From the NCBI GenBank assembly GCA_027625915.1, contig JANTQA010000012.1:15028501-15092500 (forward strand): a stretch of 64,000 nt of DNA, written 5' to 3'. Under the pieces are notes generated by a model. It saw only the letters and a program-made list of their open reading frames with translations, searched no databases and had not been told where the DNA came from. Made by a program: the position numbers and the translations under genes. Below, piece after piece: positions 49,657-63,600 of the stretch. The stretch is from Anaeramoeba flamelloides (Eukaryota; Metamonada; Anaeramoebidae). The first letter of the stretch is position 1; each line of letters begins with the position of its first letter.

Positions 49657-50603
49657 TCAACGATAAGATTCCTTTTGAAAAGAACTACATTTTGCTTTAT
49701 TTAGTGAGTTTATTCTATATAAGAATTGTTCACTATCTGTACAAAATTTAATCCCAGCGGAATTTTTTGGGCTTTTTATTAAGGTTAAGTTATCTATGTT
49801 TATTATTTTTTTCATCCTTTCAACGGGAACTTTTTTTTTAGTTTTTTCAATATTTCTTTTTAAAAAAATATTTTGTGGTAACACAGATAGCTCTTCTTTT
49901 ATGTTTGTTTTTTTTTCGTCATATTGGACTTTGAATGTCCTTTTCGACAAATATTTTGATTGTAATTGTTTTGTTTTGTTTTTTTTTTTTAATTCTTTTT
50001 TTTTTATTTTTCGATCAATTTGAAAAATGGATAATAACAGAAAATTTTCTGATAATGATGATGGTGAATGTGGCGGTGATAAAGAATATTTTGAATTATA
50101 TAGGTATGAACCAGAATTTGAATTGGTATTTGCAAGTGGGTTAATAAATTCATAATTAAATTGAAATATTGGTTCATCTTTTAAGATTAATTGGCATTTG
50201 GAAAGATAATGAACTTCAAAATTGTCCACTGATTTTTTATTTTCGTAATCATTTCCATAAAGAAAAAGCAAAGAATTTGTTTTTTCATTTGAGCAGATAA
50301 AATTAATTTTGCGGATGAATTTTAATAATAATCGATCTATCGATAGAAATTCAAAATTTGATTTTCCAAAAATTTTTAATTTAATATTTTTAAAATCTTT
50401 TTTCGAAATTTGTTTTGTAAAATATTTGATTAATAAAACTTTAAATTTATTTAAATTATAAATCTCATTCTCATTTAAAAATAATTCATTTGTAATTTTT
50501 TTATTTTTATTTTTATTTTTATTTTCCCTGCGATCAACATCACCATAATGAATATTACCACTAGTATTATCGTTGTTACAATTACAATTACAATTACAAT
50601 TAC

Positions 50604-50649
<46 letters not shown>

Positions 50650-50700
50650 ATTATTATTGTTGTTATTGCTGTTATTGCTGTTGTTGTTATTATTATTATT

Positions 50701-50769
<69 letters not shown>

Positions 50770-53427
50770 ATGACTGAAATAATAATCTTTATTATTCTTA
50801 CAATTCTGTTTTTTATTATTTTTAAAGATATTTATATTAAAATTAATTTTTTTTTCAATATTTGGATCTAAATTTTGATGATATTGTTTTATATAAAATA
50901 TTTTTTTATTAAAGAATTGTTTGATTTTAAAAAATCTTTTATATAATATTGAATATAAAATCATTACTTTACAAAATTCAAAAGAACCAAAAAAGAAAAA
51001 ATCATCAGATCCACTATTGTTACTATAATCCATTTTTTCTTTTTTCTTTTTCAGATTCTTTTCAAAATTATTTTTTCCGTTTTTATTTTCATTATTTTCT
51101 AGTTGGAAAAAGGAAAATAAATTATTTGATAAATATTTTAGCATTAATTTTTTATTTTCTAAAGAAATATTTATTAAATTATTTGTATTTTTACCTTTAT
51201 TATTGCCACTGTTACCATTATTATTATTGTTGTTATTATTGTTATTATTGTTATTATTGTTATTATTCCCATCACCATTCTCAAAATCTTTCCGATTATT
51301 TAAATTTTGACAATTATTAATTATTGTTATTAAAATAGTATTAATAAAATCAATGATTTGTTTATCTTTGAAAATTGTATAAAATGTATTTGATTCGATA
51401 TTTCCTAAAAGTTTTTTAATTTCATTCTTTGAATCTTCTTTAAATTGGCCCTTTTCAAATTTAAGAAAATGGTGAGAATTATTTTGCAAAAGATTTCCCC
51501 ATTTAGATTCCATTTCTTTTCTAAAATTGATTAAAGAAAGATCTCTTTTTTCTAATCGATTTAAAATAATTGAAACAGTTTCAAAGGGGTTTTCTTTTAA
51601 CTTTTGAAAAATTAATTTTGTTTGATCACCATAAATTGCATTTAAAGCCTTTTGATTAAGTTTATCATCACTAAAATTATTAATTTTTGTATTAATTTTT
51701 TTTCTTTTTTCATGCATAAGTGTTTGTAAATTGGTAAAAATTTTTCTTAAGATCCGAATAGATCGTTTATTCAATTGAATTAATAAATCAAACTCCACTC
51801 TTTCATCTTCAATTTTGTAAATTGTTTCTCCGTATGGATTCTCTCTTGTTATTTCGTTGCCTGTTACGTTTTCGGAGGAAGATGGTATTGATATATATAT
51901 ATCATTTAATACTGTTTCTTCCAATAATGTTCTTCCAGAAGAAATTGTTTTGATTTTGTTAGTTTTTTTTCTTTTATATGATGGCCCGCAATCTTGAATT
52001 ATTGTTTTTTGAGATCTTTTGTTTTTTCTTTTGGAATATCTTGTTTTCTTCGTATATTTTGGATATGTTTTATTATATTTGGCATCAATGTTCTTCCTCT
52101 TCCTGTTCTTCTTCTTCTTCTTCTTTTTCTTCTTTGTTTTGTTTTTTTTTTCAATTTCGATTTTGATTTCGCTTTGTGTTTCACTGTCGGTTTCACAATC
52201 CGTTTCACTTTTACTTTCGTTCCCATTTCCGTACTCATTTTCATCAAAATTTTCACTACCATTTAATATAAATTTTTTAATATTTTCTTTTTCTGAAAGT
52301 AAAAGAAAATGTTGAAACTCTTTAATTAAATCACTATGTTTTTGTGGATTTAAAATTTGAATGATCATTAAGAATAATTCTGTGGAACTTATTTTTTGTA
52401 TTGAATATAAATTAGTCAATTTTAAAAAATCATTGTAGTCTTGAATATTCAATTGGTTTTTAATTTTTTCAAAAAATTCGTTCGGGAAAAATAATTTTTT
52501 TATGTTCTGTTGCTGTTCCTTATCATTATCATTGATATTGTTGTTGGTGTCACTGTGACTGATGCCGTTGATATTGCTGTTGGTTCCATTTTCGTTTTTA
52601 CTTTCTTCTTTGTTAATTGTTGCTTGTTGAAGATTGTCTTCAAAATCCATATTGGAATCAATTTCACCATCAAAATCATTGTTTTTGTTTTGGACTAATT
52701 TTGGTGAGTGTAAACCTTGTTGTTGCTCCCCTTGTAAGTTCTGTTGCTCTATTAAGAAATTTTGGTTTGAAAATTGAAAATTTGGTTTTAATTTGTCTTT
52801 GGAAATTTGTGTTGCTTGGCCATTAGTTAAATGCGGCAAAAATTTTGAAAATTCCTTGAACAAGCTGGGATATTGAGAAAATAACCCAGATACTTGGGAT
52901 TCAAAAGTTTCAAGTGAAATGTTACTCTGGTGGTAATTGTAAATAATTTGAAGAAAGCCGTTGCTAATCTCGGTTGAAGTTGTGCTTTTCATTTTATTAA
53001 TAAAATTGATAGACGTCTTATATTCAGATGGTAAAAATTGGTTGAACTTTGTCAGCAAATCTGGATGATCAGCAAGCAAACCAGATACACGTGAAATGAC
53101 TTCAGGTGTTTCAATTTGTTTTGATCTGTACTCCATTAGTACTGTTAAAAATTGTTTGTGTTTCCACGGCTCTGAGAAAAAGGTATTCCTAACTTCATTT
53201 AAATATATAAGAGCCACTTCAGCATCTTGGTTTGTTGAAGAATTGGTTTTATTTCTATTTTCTTTTTCTTTTTCCTTTTCCTTCTCTTTTTGTTTTTGTT
53301 TTTCTTCTCCATTTTCTTTTTCTTGTTCTTTTTCTTTTTCTTTTTCTTTTTCTTGTTCTTGTTCTTGGTTTTCATGATTAAGAATTCTCAAATCTACCTT
53401 TGACATATTTAGGCTTTCATGAAACAT
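49657..53427 (-). CDS. SIN3: SIN3 transcriptional corepressor scaffold
   Basis: A single exon of 1,256 residues. PAH1 is at about 68-136 (DAEVALIYLNEVRNTF... LLADHPDLLTKFNQFLP), PAH2 at about 151-200 (LFSQYPSLFKEFSKFLP), a divergent PAH3 near 326-378, and the HDAC-interaction domain at about 478-705 (DCGPSYKRK, SGRTLLEETVLNDIYISIP, YKIEDERVEFDLLI, NAIYGDQTKLIFQKLKENP, FKDKQIIDFINTILITII). A C-terminal SIN3 region follows near 1010-1150. SIN3 holds class I histone deacetylases and recruits them through transcription factors bound to the PAH domains. Lys/Glu tracts lie at 21-60; two Asn runs (about 721-737 and roughly 60 residues near 930-995) separate domains. ATG 53427 is the first start; Met-8 (53406) is an alternative. 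No intron is needed. Confidence 0.93.
50598..50769 (-). repeat. Asparagine-codon microsatellite inside SIN3
   Basis: A GTT/ATT trinucleotide tract on the plus strand, read as AAC and AAT codons on the gene strand, encodes a run of about 60 Asn with two Ser. A TGTAAT-type repeat next to it (50578-50600) encodes alternating Asn-Cys. A second, shorter Asn run is at about 51218-51270. Confidence 0.9.
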
Positions 53428-56188
53428 AAAACAAAATGGTTTGAGTTTTATCGATAACTTAACAAGAAAATAATTTTGAAAAAAAAGAAAAAATGATGTT
53501 CCAAATCAAAAAAGGAAACCGTTCAATTGGGAAAAGGTATTTGGTTTTTTAACAAATTTTAACACTTTTAGTTCGAATAATCCTTAATTAGAATTTGAAT
53601 TTCCTTTATTGATTTTATTTTTTCTCAGAGTTTTGGAAACGTTTATTTATAAATAAACACATCGTTTTTATATCTGAATATACTGAGTAGGGAGATTATG
53701 TTGTCTATTTTTTAAATACCAAATTAAGATCACAATTATTTAATGGTCTAAAACCTGGAAATAAAGGTTTTCTAAAAATACTGATAATAGAATGTCTGTT
53801 GTTCCATTAAACACAAACTTAATGAACAACTTTGAACTTTTTTTCGAATTACCTGTTTTTCAGATCTGACAAGATAATTTGAGAAGTTGCCAGTAAATTA
53901 TTTAAAGAATATTCTTTATCAAATGTTGAAATATTTTCAGAAACACAAAGTATGTTATACAGTTTCTATTGTGTCGAAGATTTGATTAAATACCATTGTT
54001 TAATTGAATTTTTTTTATTAATTGACAAATTTTTGCTAAAGAAAGACCTGAAAAATCTTTCCTCTTTTTTTTTGATTGTAAAAAATGAAGTCCTTCTGGG
54101 AGTAAGTACATATTACAAATTATTAGTGCAACAGTTTATATGAAACCAAATTTTTCAAATCATTTCTTTAGCAAATACATTGAATTTAATAAATACTGAA
54201 GTGGAATATCTCCTAGTAAAATATATTTTTTAAATCGAATAAAAAATTGAAACTAAAAAACAGAAAAAATTTATCGAGAAAAAATAAATAAAAATCTTTT
54301 ATTTCTAAGTTTTATCTGTCCTTTGACACAATTAGTTTCACTTAATTTGGTTTTTGTTTTTAATTCTAAATTGAAATACTTTTGTTTGGAAAATTTTCGA
54401 TTAACAAATTACAACCTATTTCTAACGAATTTCCAAAATGAATTTAAAGACTTATTTTCATTTCGTCATCTAATTCTAGGTTGGTTTCTTTAAATAGGAT
54501 ATTTTTTAAATTTTTCTTGAGAATAAAGGTTTATAAAATTGTGTTTGGATAATTTGATAATTATTTATTTTCGATTAAAATTGGAGAACTTGAATAAATT
54601 CTGAATCTGGTTGAAATTTGTTTCTCAATTTCTCTTTTAATTTTGGATTGAATATTTTGTAATTATTTTTTGATTTCAAGAATTCAACTCCTCTACTTTA
54701 ATCTTTGAAATATATTATTTGTTTTGGTTTGTTTTGATAAAAACTATTTGAAAATCGAATTTTGAAAACAAATTTCGAAAAAAATGTTTAGTAAAATAAT
54801 AAAGAATAGTACGGGACTAGAAATTCTAAGGTAATGGAGTGTTTGACTTGATCCAAATTAAGAAGATAAAGAGAAAAAATATCTTTGAAAATAGGTTTGA
54901 TCGAAAATATTTGATTCTTATTCTTGATTTCATCAAATTTACTCTGGGTAAAGGTGATCTTTCGTGTTTTATCTTCTAAAAGAAAATATTTGTTTCAAAT
55001 AGACCTTTGTAGGTTTATTTTTTGGTTTATTTGATTCTTAATTTTGACACATTCCCATTGACAAATTTCTAGATTCAAAATAGAATTTAATAAAACCAAA
55101 AATTTAAGGACTACCTTCCCACCCTCAGTGGGGTAGAGTAATTGTGTTATTTCACTTTTGCTTCTCAAAAAAAATTTTAACACGGAAGATCTTGGACAAA
55201 AAAAAAAAAACCATTTTTTGTTATCTTTACCTTTTCACTGGGATTATTTTTCTTTGTTTTTCAATGAAAAGGAAAATTGAAAATAAAAAAAAAAAATAAT
55301 TGCGAAAAAAGATTTTTGGGGATTTTCAAGTGCATTTCAAATTTGAGAACATTTAAAACTTGTAAAAGCAAATTTAAAAAATATGTAGAACAGCTTTAGA
55401 TAGTAGTATAAGTTCTGAAAGTTGAAATGGAAATTCTAAAATATTAAAATCAAAATTTGGCATGATCTAACAAGCCAAAAATTGTGAAAATTTCACATTT
55501 TTTCTAAAAGAAATTCTTATTGGACAAATATTACTTGGATTACATAACTTATTCAAGGGTGATTTTATATATTATTTCAATGTTTTCACCTAAAAAGGTA
55601 GTCCTTAAACAAAAAGAAATGTTCAAAAAGTTGAAACATTAAAAGATTCAACTCCTGTTTATTCAGTTCTTTTCACAAATAAACTAGTGCAGAACGGTAT
55701 TTTGTTTTCAAAGTTCAATATCCCATCGCACCAAAAAAAATCTTTATTTTGTAAGCTATTGCAATTAAAATTTTTCAAAAAGTAAAAAGTAGGTACCCTT
55801 TTCTAAAAAGATTTTGGTCTCTTGGACATGAAACTATGTATTTGAAATTAGAAAAAAATTCTTTTTTACTTCTGGTGACTCATGATCTATCCCCAGACCT
55901 TATAAAAAAATTATGTTTTTGAAAATAAAATTTTACATAATATAAAAAAATGTAATTAAATCCAAATCAAAAATTTTGTTTAGTTGAAATTTTATTTTTT
56001 ATTGTAGTATACTTTGGGGAATAATTTCAAATAATTTTTCAAGTAAATGCTCAGTAAATGATTCAAATATCCATGAACTCGAAAAAAAAGGAAATCATAA
56101 TTACTGGATTGGAAATTGAAAGTTTTATATTGGTTTGTGTTAATTAAGAGCTTTTTTATTTCGAATTTTTTTATTTTTTTTCATTTTA

Positions 56189-57057
56189 CCATTGTGAAAA
56201 AAATTTGGGTCATTAAAAAAAATTGGGTAAGTCAAAAATTTGTTTTCGTTTTTTAAATAATAAATATAAGCAAAATGGTTTTTGATCAAAGCAAAATTTT
56301 ATGAACAAATTTTACTTTTAATAAAATCCAAAGTCATTATCAATAATAATTTTTATAAGTAAAATTAAATTGTTGTATTTTAACCTTTTAGAATTACCGT
56401 GGAACTCTAAAAAACAAAAATTTATTTTTAATTGTAAACTTTACTAAAAATGTTTATTTTTTTTATTAGATTGCATTCCAAGATTAAGTTAATCATTGTA
56501 TGGGAAGACCAAAAATTTATAACGGTTTTATATTAAGATTTGTCTATGGGGATTTAAAGTATTTAAAGGGTTTCTGAAATCTTGATATTTCGGTATTTTG
56601 AAGTTTTGATTGTAAACATTAGTGGAAAATAACCTCTTTCGAAAAAACAGCTTTTTTTTTTTGGAAGATTTTATTGTTCAATTTTGTTTAAAAGGATAAT
56701 AAAGATTAACTGTGATAAATTTGCTTTTATTAACAATGATAAATATCTTATTGAATTAATAGATTTTAATATTTCCTATTAAATAGTTATCTTATTTTTA
56801 GTAAAGTTGACAATTAAAAATAAATTTTTGTATTTTTAGAATTCCACGGTAATTCTAAAAGGTTAAAATACAACAATTTAATTTTACTTATAAAAATTAT
56901 TATTGATAATGACTTTGGATTTTATTAAATGTAAAATTTGATCATAAAATTTTATTTTGATCAAAAATTATTTTGCTTATATTTACTATTTAAAAAATGA
57001 AAACAAATTTTTGACTTACCCAATTTTTTTTAATGACCCAAATTTTTTTCACAATGG
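56189..57057. mobile_element. Long-TIR non-autonomous DNA element, family A copy 2
   Basis: 869 bp flanked by TTA (56186-56188, 57058-57060), with the same termini and central region as copy 1. The arms resemble each other more than they resemble the arms of copy 1: both read GGGTAAGTC where copy 1 reads GGGTCAGTC in both arms. No gene. Confidence 0.85.
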
Positions 57058-57344
57058 TTATGTTAAAAAATTTGTTGAGAAAATTCTTTAAAAAATAATT
57101 ATATATCATCTTTACAATTTTTTTTACAATTCGGTTAATATTCAAAAAAATAGTTGCAAATATTTCAATGTTATAAATTTAAAATTGAATTTTCAATTGA
57201 TCTAAAATAATTGATAAAATTAAAATTTTTTTATGTTGGAATTTAAAATATGAAAATTTTTGAAAAGTAAAATATTTTGTTTATTGAAAAGTCCTTTTAT
57301 CAATTATAAAAATAATTCATTTTTATGGAAATTCCGTTGAATTT

Positions 57345-57477
57345 ATTTATTTAGAGAAAAGATTATTTAAAGAAAAATTATCAAATAAAAAAAGAGAAGA
57401 AAAATAATTACAATATCTATATATAAAATATTATTATAATTTTCATGGCCAAGTAGAAACTATCCGCCGAAAAGTCT
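57345..57477 (-). mobile_element. SINE-like retroposon, family B copy 3, 5'-truncated
   Basis: 133 bp flanked by GTTGAATTT (57336-57344, 57478-57486). It contains the 3' half of the family up to GGATAGTTTCTA on the minus strand and keeps the (AAAT)n-type tail. The 5' loss is as expected for incomplete reverse transcription; about 12 bases at the broken end are unmatched. Confidence 0.65.
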
Positions 57478-58150
57478 GTTGAATTTGTTTTTGATTAATA
57501 ATTAATATATAAAATTATAACCTCCATCATTTCTATAGAAAACATGGAATAGAAAAAAAAAATGAAAAATAATTCCAATTAATTAAAAAATGAAATAAAT
57601 TGCAGTATAAAAAGTTTAGAATAGAAAAAAATGACTTTGGGTACTATAGATATCAAACCGAATGTAGATATATTTACTTCAAATATAAAAGATTAGTCAT
57701 CTTATAACCAATTGGAAGTAATATACCCAGGTAAAAATTTTTATAATTATTAGATTTTTATTAAAAAGATTGAAATTTACTAATTCTTTTCCTCTTAAAA
57801 TTTATTTTGAATAACGATATTTTTTTTTTTCAAAATAAATGAATCTCTCAATATATTATTAGACCATGGATTGAGAAAAAAATAAAAAATAATTTTATTA
57901 ACTTTAATGAAGCATTATATCAATTAATCTTTTACCAAATTCAAATGAGATCTGAGAAAATTCACTATATAACTTTAAAAAAAAATATCAAAAATTAAAG
58001 ACAACAAATAACTCTCTAATTATAAGTTCATGAACTCTTTTCAATTATTTTCTTTTTCAAATATTTCTAATTTTTTAACGAATTCTAGGAATTACGAGGA
58101 TTTAAGTAAAAATAAAAATATTTTTTATTTTGAAAGAATAACTGGTGTTA

Positions 58151-58257
58151 TTTGTATAAAATCGAAAAATTAAGCTTATTATTATTTTCGAGGGGTGATA
58201 TTTTTACTATTACTCAGAGGGAATTCTAATAAGCTTATTTTTTCGATTTTATACAAA
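58151..58257. repeat. Small inverted repeat, 107 bp
   Basis: Arms of ~29 bp, TTTGTATAAAATCGAAAAA then TAAGCTTAT, face their complement around a ~45 bp loop. Could be a tiny MITE; no target duplication is visible and no second copy was found. Confidence 0.55.
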
Positions 58258-60621
58258 TTGCAAGAGTTATAATTTGATAGGTGGAAAGTTATCAAAGTTA
58301 TCATGGATCAATAAAAAAAAAATAACACTAAACAAAAAAAAAAATGAAAAAACTGATCTTTTATTTTCAAAAAGTTTATTTTTCAAAAAAAGAAAGAATA
58401 AAAATATAAAATAATTCTTTTTTAAATTGTAGATATTCACAGTTTCTAATTTTTATACTTCTTCTTCTTCTTCTTGTATTCTTCTTTCTAATTACTTTTT
58501 TTCTTTTTCTTTGTTTTTTTTTGATTTATCTTCATTTTATTTCTCATTTGTAATTTCAAATGTATTTGGTTAGTTTCTTGTTCTTGCTCTATATAGAATA
58601 TTAAGTCAAATGAGGCGAATACATCTTCTAACATTTCTTCTTCTTCACAGGTTTAATAATAATTTTTTTCATTGATAATACGCTCTGTTTTTATTATTCG
58701 TAAGAATAGTAAAAAAAAATTCTTGAAACTTTTTCCTGATGAATGAATTTTAATTTATACTATTAATAATGCAAATTCCTTCATTTTAATCATTTTATTC
58801 TCGAATACTGCTAATAATTTATTTTTTTTTTCAAAATGTACTCTATGTACTCAAATTAAACGAGTCAGATGATTTTAAGACTATCCAATAATAATTATTT
58901 TTCAAAATTTATGATAACTAGTTATCATTGATCAAAGCAAAATCCTTAATTTTTATTTAGTACATGACTCTTTAATTTTCATAACTTTTAGAGTCTTCAA
59001 ATCAAGTCCACAAGTTATCATTATTAACAAAAAATAAAATTTCCATTTTCATAAACCTTTGTAAACGAAAGAGAAAGGGTTAATAAAGTATCCAGTCTAC
59101 AGTATAAGTTATTTATAATTTATTTGTAGGTGTGTTATTTTCTGTCATTTTTTTAGCCTAGATCCCGCAAAAATGATAACTAAAAAATTGGTTTCATCAA
59201 AAGGGAGTCATAAATGAATTTTTTCTTAGAATAATTATTTAAAAAAAATGATAATTTTTAAGAAAAAAATATTTTTCAGAAAGCTCATAATGTCTAAATA
59301 TAATAAATTTAAAAATATACATTGCATATCTATTTTTTTCTTAAATATAAAAACTTCAAAACTTTTTATTTTTAATCCATTCAAAAATTTGTTCTCTCTT
59401 TTCTTTCAAGTTTAAAAAGAAAAGTTTTGTATTATTTTTTCCTTTTTGAAAAAATAGGAAATTTTCTTCTCTTAAAATAAAATCAAAAAGTTAGTATTCT
59501 ATTTAAATCAAAAAAAAAAGAAAAAAAAACTAGTAGCATCTTTCTTAAAGTTTTCAATTCGATTCTTAAAAACAATAGCTTTTCTAAACATTATATATAA
59601 AATTACACGAAAAACATCCACTTGCAAAAAGATAACTTATCTTTATTGTAGTTTACCTTTTATTCCAAAATCTTATTGATTTTCTAAATAATCAAATAAC
59701 TCGAAAAAAAAACACAACTGGGTACCATATAGTACAACCAAGCTTGGAAGAAAAACAAGATTTATGGGAATTCAAAAGAAATGGGTAAAAACATAGATTT
59801 TACACAATTCTTTAAATTCTGTAAAATCGAAATACAAGCAGGTTTAATTATTGTGTTGATCTCTTTAGTAATAAAAATAATAGTTCTAAACTAAGATTCA
59901 AAAATCACCCACACTGATAAAACAGTCCAAACAATCACAATAATGCAATTCCATTCAAATTGAAAATAATTTTGATTTTTTGAAAAATATGAAAATCATT
60001 TTTTTTCATCTTTTGAGTTTTTTTTTTTTTCATTTCATTTTTTTAATTTACGTAACTTAGTTTTTTTCGATCAAAATTTTTTTGAACAATTGATATTATT
60101 TTAAAGTTGAATTCTTTGAAATTAGAATAATGCAAATAAAATTAGTCAATGGTATCTAACCATTTGATCGATCAATATACCTAATAGAATTTTAAACAAA
60201 TTTGCCAATTTATTTTTTTGTTTTGCTCATCTCCAAAATTTATGAACACACCGATAATTTATTAGTATTGATAATTATTTATTTTTTTATTTTTATGATT
60301 ATTGTAATTTCTCAACAATTATTAACATTTCAATTAGTGAATGGTTCTAATTTGGTATTTTTTCTCGAATTGGTTAAATCCAATTTTTTTTTATTCAAAA
60401 ATTGAATTTTGGTGTTTCTGTGATGTTAAAAATTTTAAATTGGGGTTTATAATTAAATTTTAAAAAATGAATATTTATAAAAATCATTAATATTTTTCTC
60501 ATGAAATTTATTAAGTTCCTAAATAACTAAAAAAATAATAAATGTAAAACGAAATAATATAAATTTTAAACGAATAGTATAAATATGTGAATAATAAATC
60601 TAAATAAACTAATATTGTGTT

Positions 60622-63600
60622 TTAAAAAAAAGAATTAATTATTTGTTGTTTAAATTGAAGAGGTATTTCTACATCCATCCAATTGTTAAAATGTATTTTT
60701 GAAAAATCAAATTCGATTTTGGATAAAGAATTTGGGCTGGCAATGTTACCCTTTTTGGAATTTAAACCAGAAAGAGATTTTTTTTTCAAAGGTATTACAT
60801 CCCATCTGTCTGTTTCCCATTTCATTAGAAGGTGATAAACTTGCCATTCCTCCAAATCTTTCATGAATGGGAGATCGTTTATTTGTGTGGTTTTCATTTG
60901 GTTATAGATGAATTTTGCATTAATTATTACACTCAGAGCCGCTTTTGCCTTGGATAGGCTATAATTATAATTTTGAGGATTAGGGTAATTTTTGTTGATC
61001 CATTTTTCAATTTTGGAAATAATCTTACTGAATAACCTGCATTTACCAATTTGGCAATTATTATTTTTTTCAATTAAATGGTATAGGATGAAATTGTTAA
61101 GGAAACTGCAAATTTGGAAAAAGAAACTTTCAACAATGAATTGATGTGCTGAGAAATCGATTAACAAATTACCAAAATCTCGTAAGAGGAATAGAATGGC
61201 GTTACTCTGCTGAGTTAGCCATTGTTTGTTTTTCGTCTTTGTTAAATTTGTTGGCAATTGAAAGATTGATAACAATAAAGTGTCTAATTTTATTAAAATT
61301 GAATTTATAATTAATTTATAGCATTTCTTCATTAAAATACAAAGCTGATTTCTAAAAATTTTATAATTTTTTTTCAAGTCAAAATTATCATTAAAATTAT
61401 TCAAAATTAAAATTTTTGAACCGTTAGATTCAGCATATTTAATTTTGTTGTTGCTAGGAGAATAAAAAAACATAGAAGATGAGGGGGAAATAATAGGGGA
61501 AGATGTGCTGGAGTCATTATAACTAGAATTACTATATGTCATTAAATTATCTGAAGAAACGGATGACAAAAGTTTTTTAATATTATTGTTACTATGATTA
61601 TTTTTTTCCCCAGTACTCTGATTATTTTTCTTTTGCTTATTCTTATTCTGATTCTTATTCTTATTCTTATTCTTATTCTGATTCTTACTCTTAATCTTAA
61701 TCTTACTCTTACTCTTGCTCTTGCTCTTATTCTGACTTTTATTCTTGTTTCTTTTGATTTTCCAAAAGGATCTCGATCTTTGTATTTTATCTGCTCTAAA
61801 CTTTGGATAAGCTGATTGTGATTGACTAGTAATTATTGTTTCATAGCTTTGTGAACTTTTATTTTTTGGTGTCAATAAAATATTTCTTTTACCATCAATA
61901 TTTTTATTAGGTTTGGCAATCCTTTTAAGACTTTTGTGGGTATTGGATTTCGTAAAAAATGAAATTATTGTTTGAAAGTTGGAAAAATTCTTATTATTAT
62001 TACCAAATAATTTTGGATTTTTTTTTATTACTTTTAAAAAAATATTGATTGAATAATAGATATTAATTAATAACCATAAATGTTTTTTGACATCATTTTG
62101 ATTAATTTTGTAAACAATTTTATAATTTTTAATTAAATTATTAAAGAGTATAAAATTATTGTTCCCATTTCCATTATTCTTCATACACTCCTCATTATTC
62201 TTCTTACCCGCCCCATTATTCTTTTTATCATTCTCATTATTCTTTTTATCATTCTCATTATTCTTATTCGTATTCTTCTTATGGGTTTTATTATTTTCCA
62301 TACTAAGAGAATTCATTATAAATTGCCAAATGATACAAACGGGTATAGGGTAATTATCTATTAACCAAGGTTGAGGAAATTTAAATAAATTTTCTACCAA
62401 CCAATTTTGTTTATTAATTAAAATTTTCTTTTTTATTTTATTCATCTTAAAATTGATTGCATTTGAAATATTTTTTATTTGAGAGTTTCTCTTTTTGAAT
62501 ATTAGAATTTGCTTTTTTTTAATTCGATTATGAATATTTTGTTGAAATTGTTTTAATTTTTGATAGTTAATTAGTTGCTTTTTAAAAATTTTTTTTTTTT
62601 CTTGGAAATGCTTTTTTGAATTATAGAGCTTACCGTTTATAAAATCAATTTTTTGATCAAAAGATCTTAATTCATTTTTTGTAATTGACAAATCTTGTAA
62701 TTTCGTACTATTATGAAAATTTTTATTTTTCCTTTTTTGGATCTTTGTCATTAAATTAAATATTTTTTTTTGATTTTTCAATAGACATTCTTTATTATAA
62801 GATTGTAATGTATTTGTGTTATCCAATGGATTATTTTGACAATCATTATTTAATTTTGAAAAGATATTAATATAATCATTTAATTTTCTTTTGATCTCAT
62901 TTTTCTCTTTAATGTTTTGTTTAATTAATTGTAAATTCAATTGTTGTTCTTTTAATTTGCTTTTTTTGATCATAAAATAATGATTGTTAATTAATTGGAA
63001 TTTGGTGATTTTATTTTTCATTTTCATTAAATTTTGAGAATCTATTAAAATTTTGTATTTTTTTTTTAATATTATTGATTTATAATAACAGTAAGAATAA
63101 TTTAAATCGTTCATATATTGGGACAAACAATTATTTTTTTGCTTTTTAAATTGAGAAACCGCCTTTTTATTGAGTAGATGCTTTTTATTGATTAAATTTA
63201 ATTTCTCATTTCCAATTTTATTTTTTTCAACACTTAATTCTTTTTTCAAATCAGTTAACTTTTGTATCTTTAATCTAATATTATTTTTATTTTCAAGATT
63301 GTTGGCTAATTCTTGAGATAAATGGTGTAAAAATAGTTTTTTAGGATTCAATTTTGTCATAATTTTATTTTTTTCAAGATGATAATTATATACATTTTTC
63401 GAATAATTATTTATTACATTTTCAAATCGTTGAATTTTTAAATATTCTGTTTTGAATAAAAGAATTTTTCTTTTGTGTTCTAACGGTATGATTAATGTCC
63501 TTTTCGTTTCTTTTATTTCTTTCTTAATTTGATTCAAAATTTCCTTGTTTTTTAATTTTTGTTTTAATTTCTTTTGCATTATTTGGTTATTGTATTGCTC

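Larger units (their letters stand above)
53428..60621. other. Intergenic region between SIN3 and the DIL-domain gene
   Basis: About 7.2 kb. It should include the SIN3 promoter at its left side. Recognised contents are element A2 (56189-57057), SINE-like B3 (57345-57477) and a small inverted repeat (58151-58257). Elsewhere AT-rich with no exon found; a pyrimidine-rich CTT tract lies at 58458-58490. Confidence 0.65.

Noticed and set aside
50548-50871. Plus-strand poly-Val and poly-Leu frames
   Set aside because: They are shifted or antisense readings of the SIN3 Asn microsatellite.
61594-61815. Plus-strand Leu/Ile-rich frame resembling membrane spans
   Set aside because: It is antisense to the Lys/Asn/Ser-rich insert of the DIL-domain protein.
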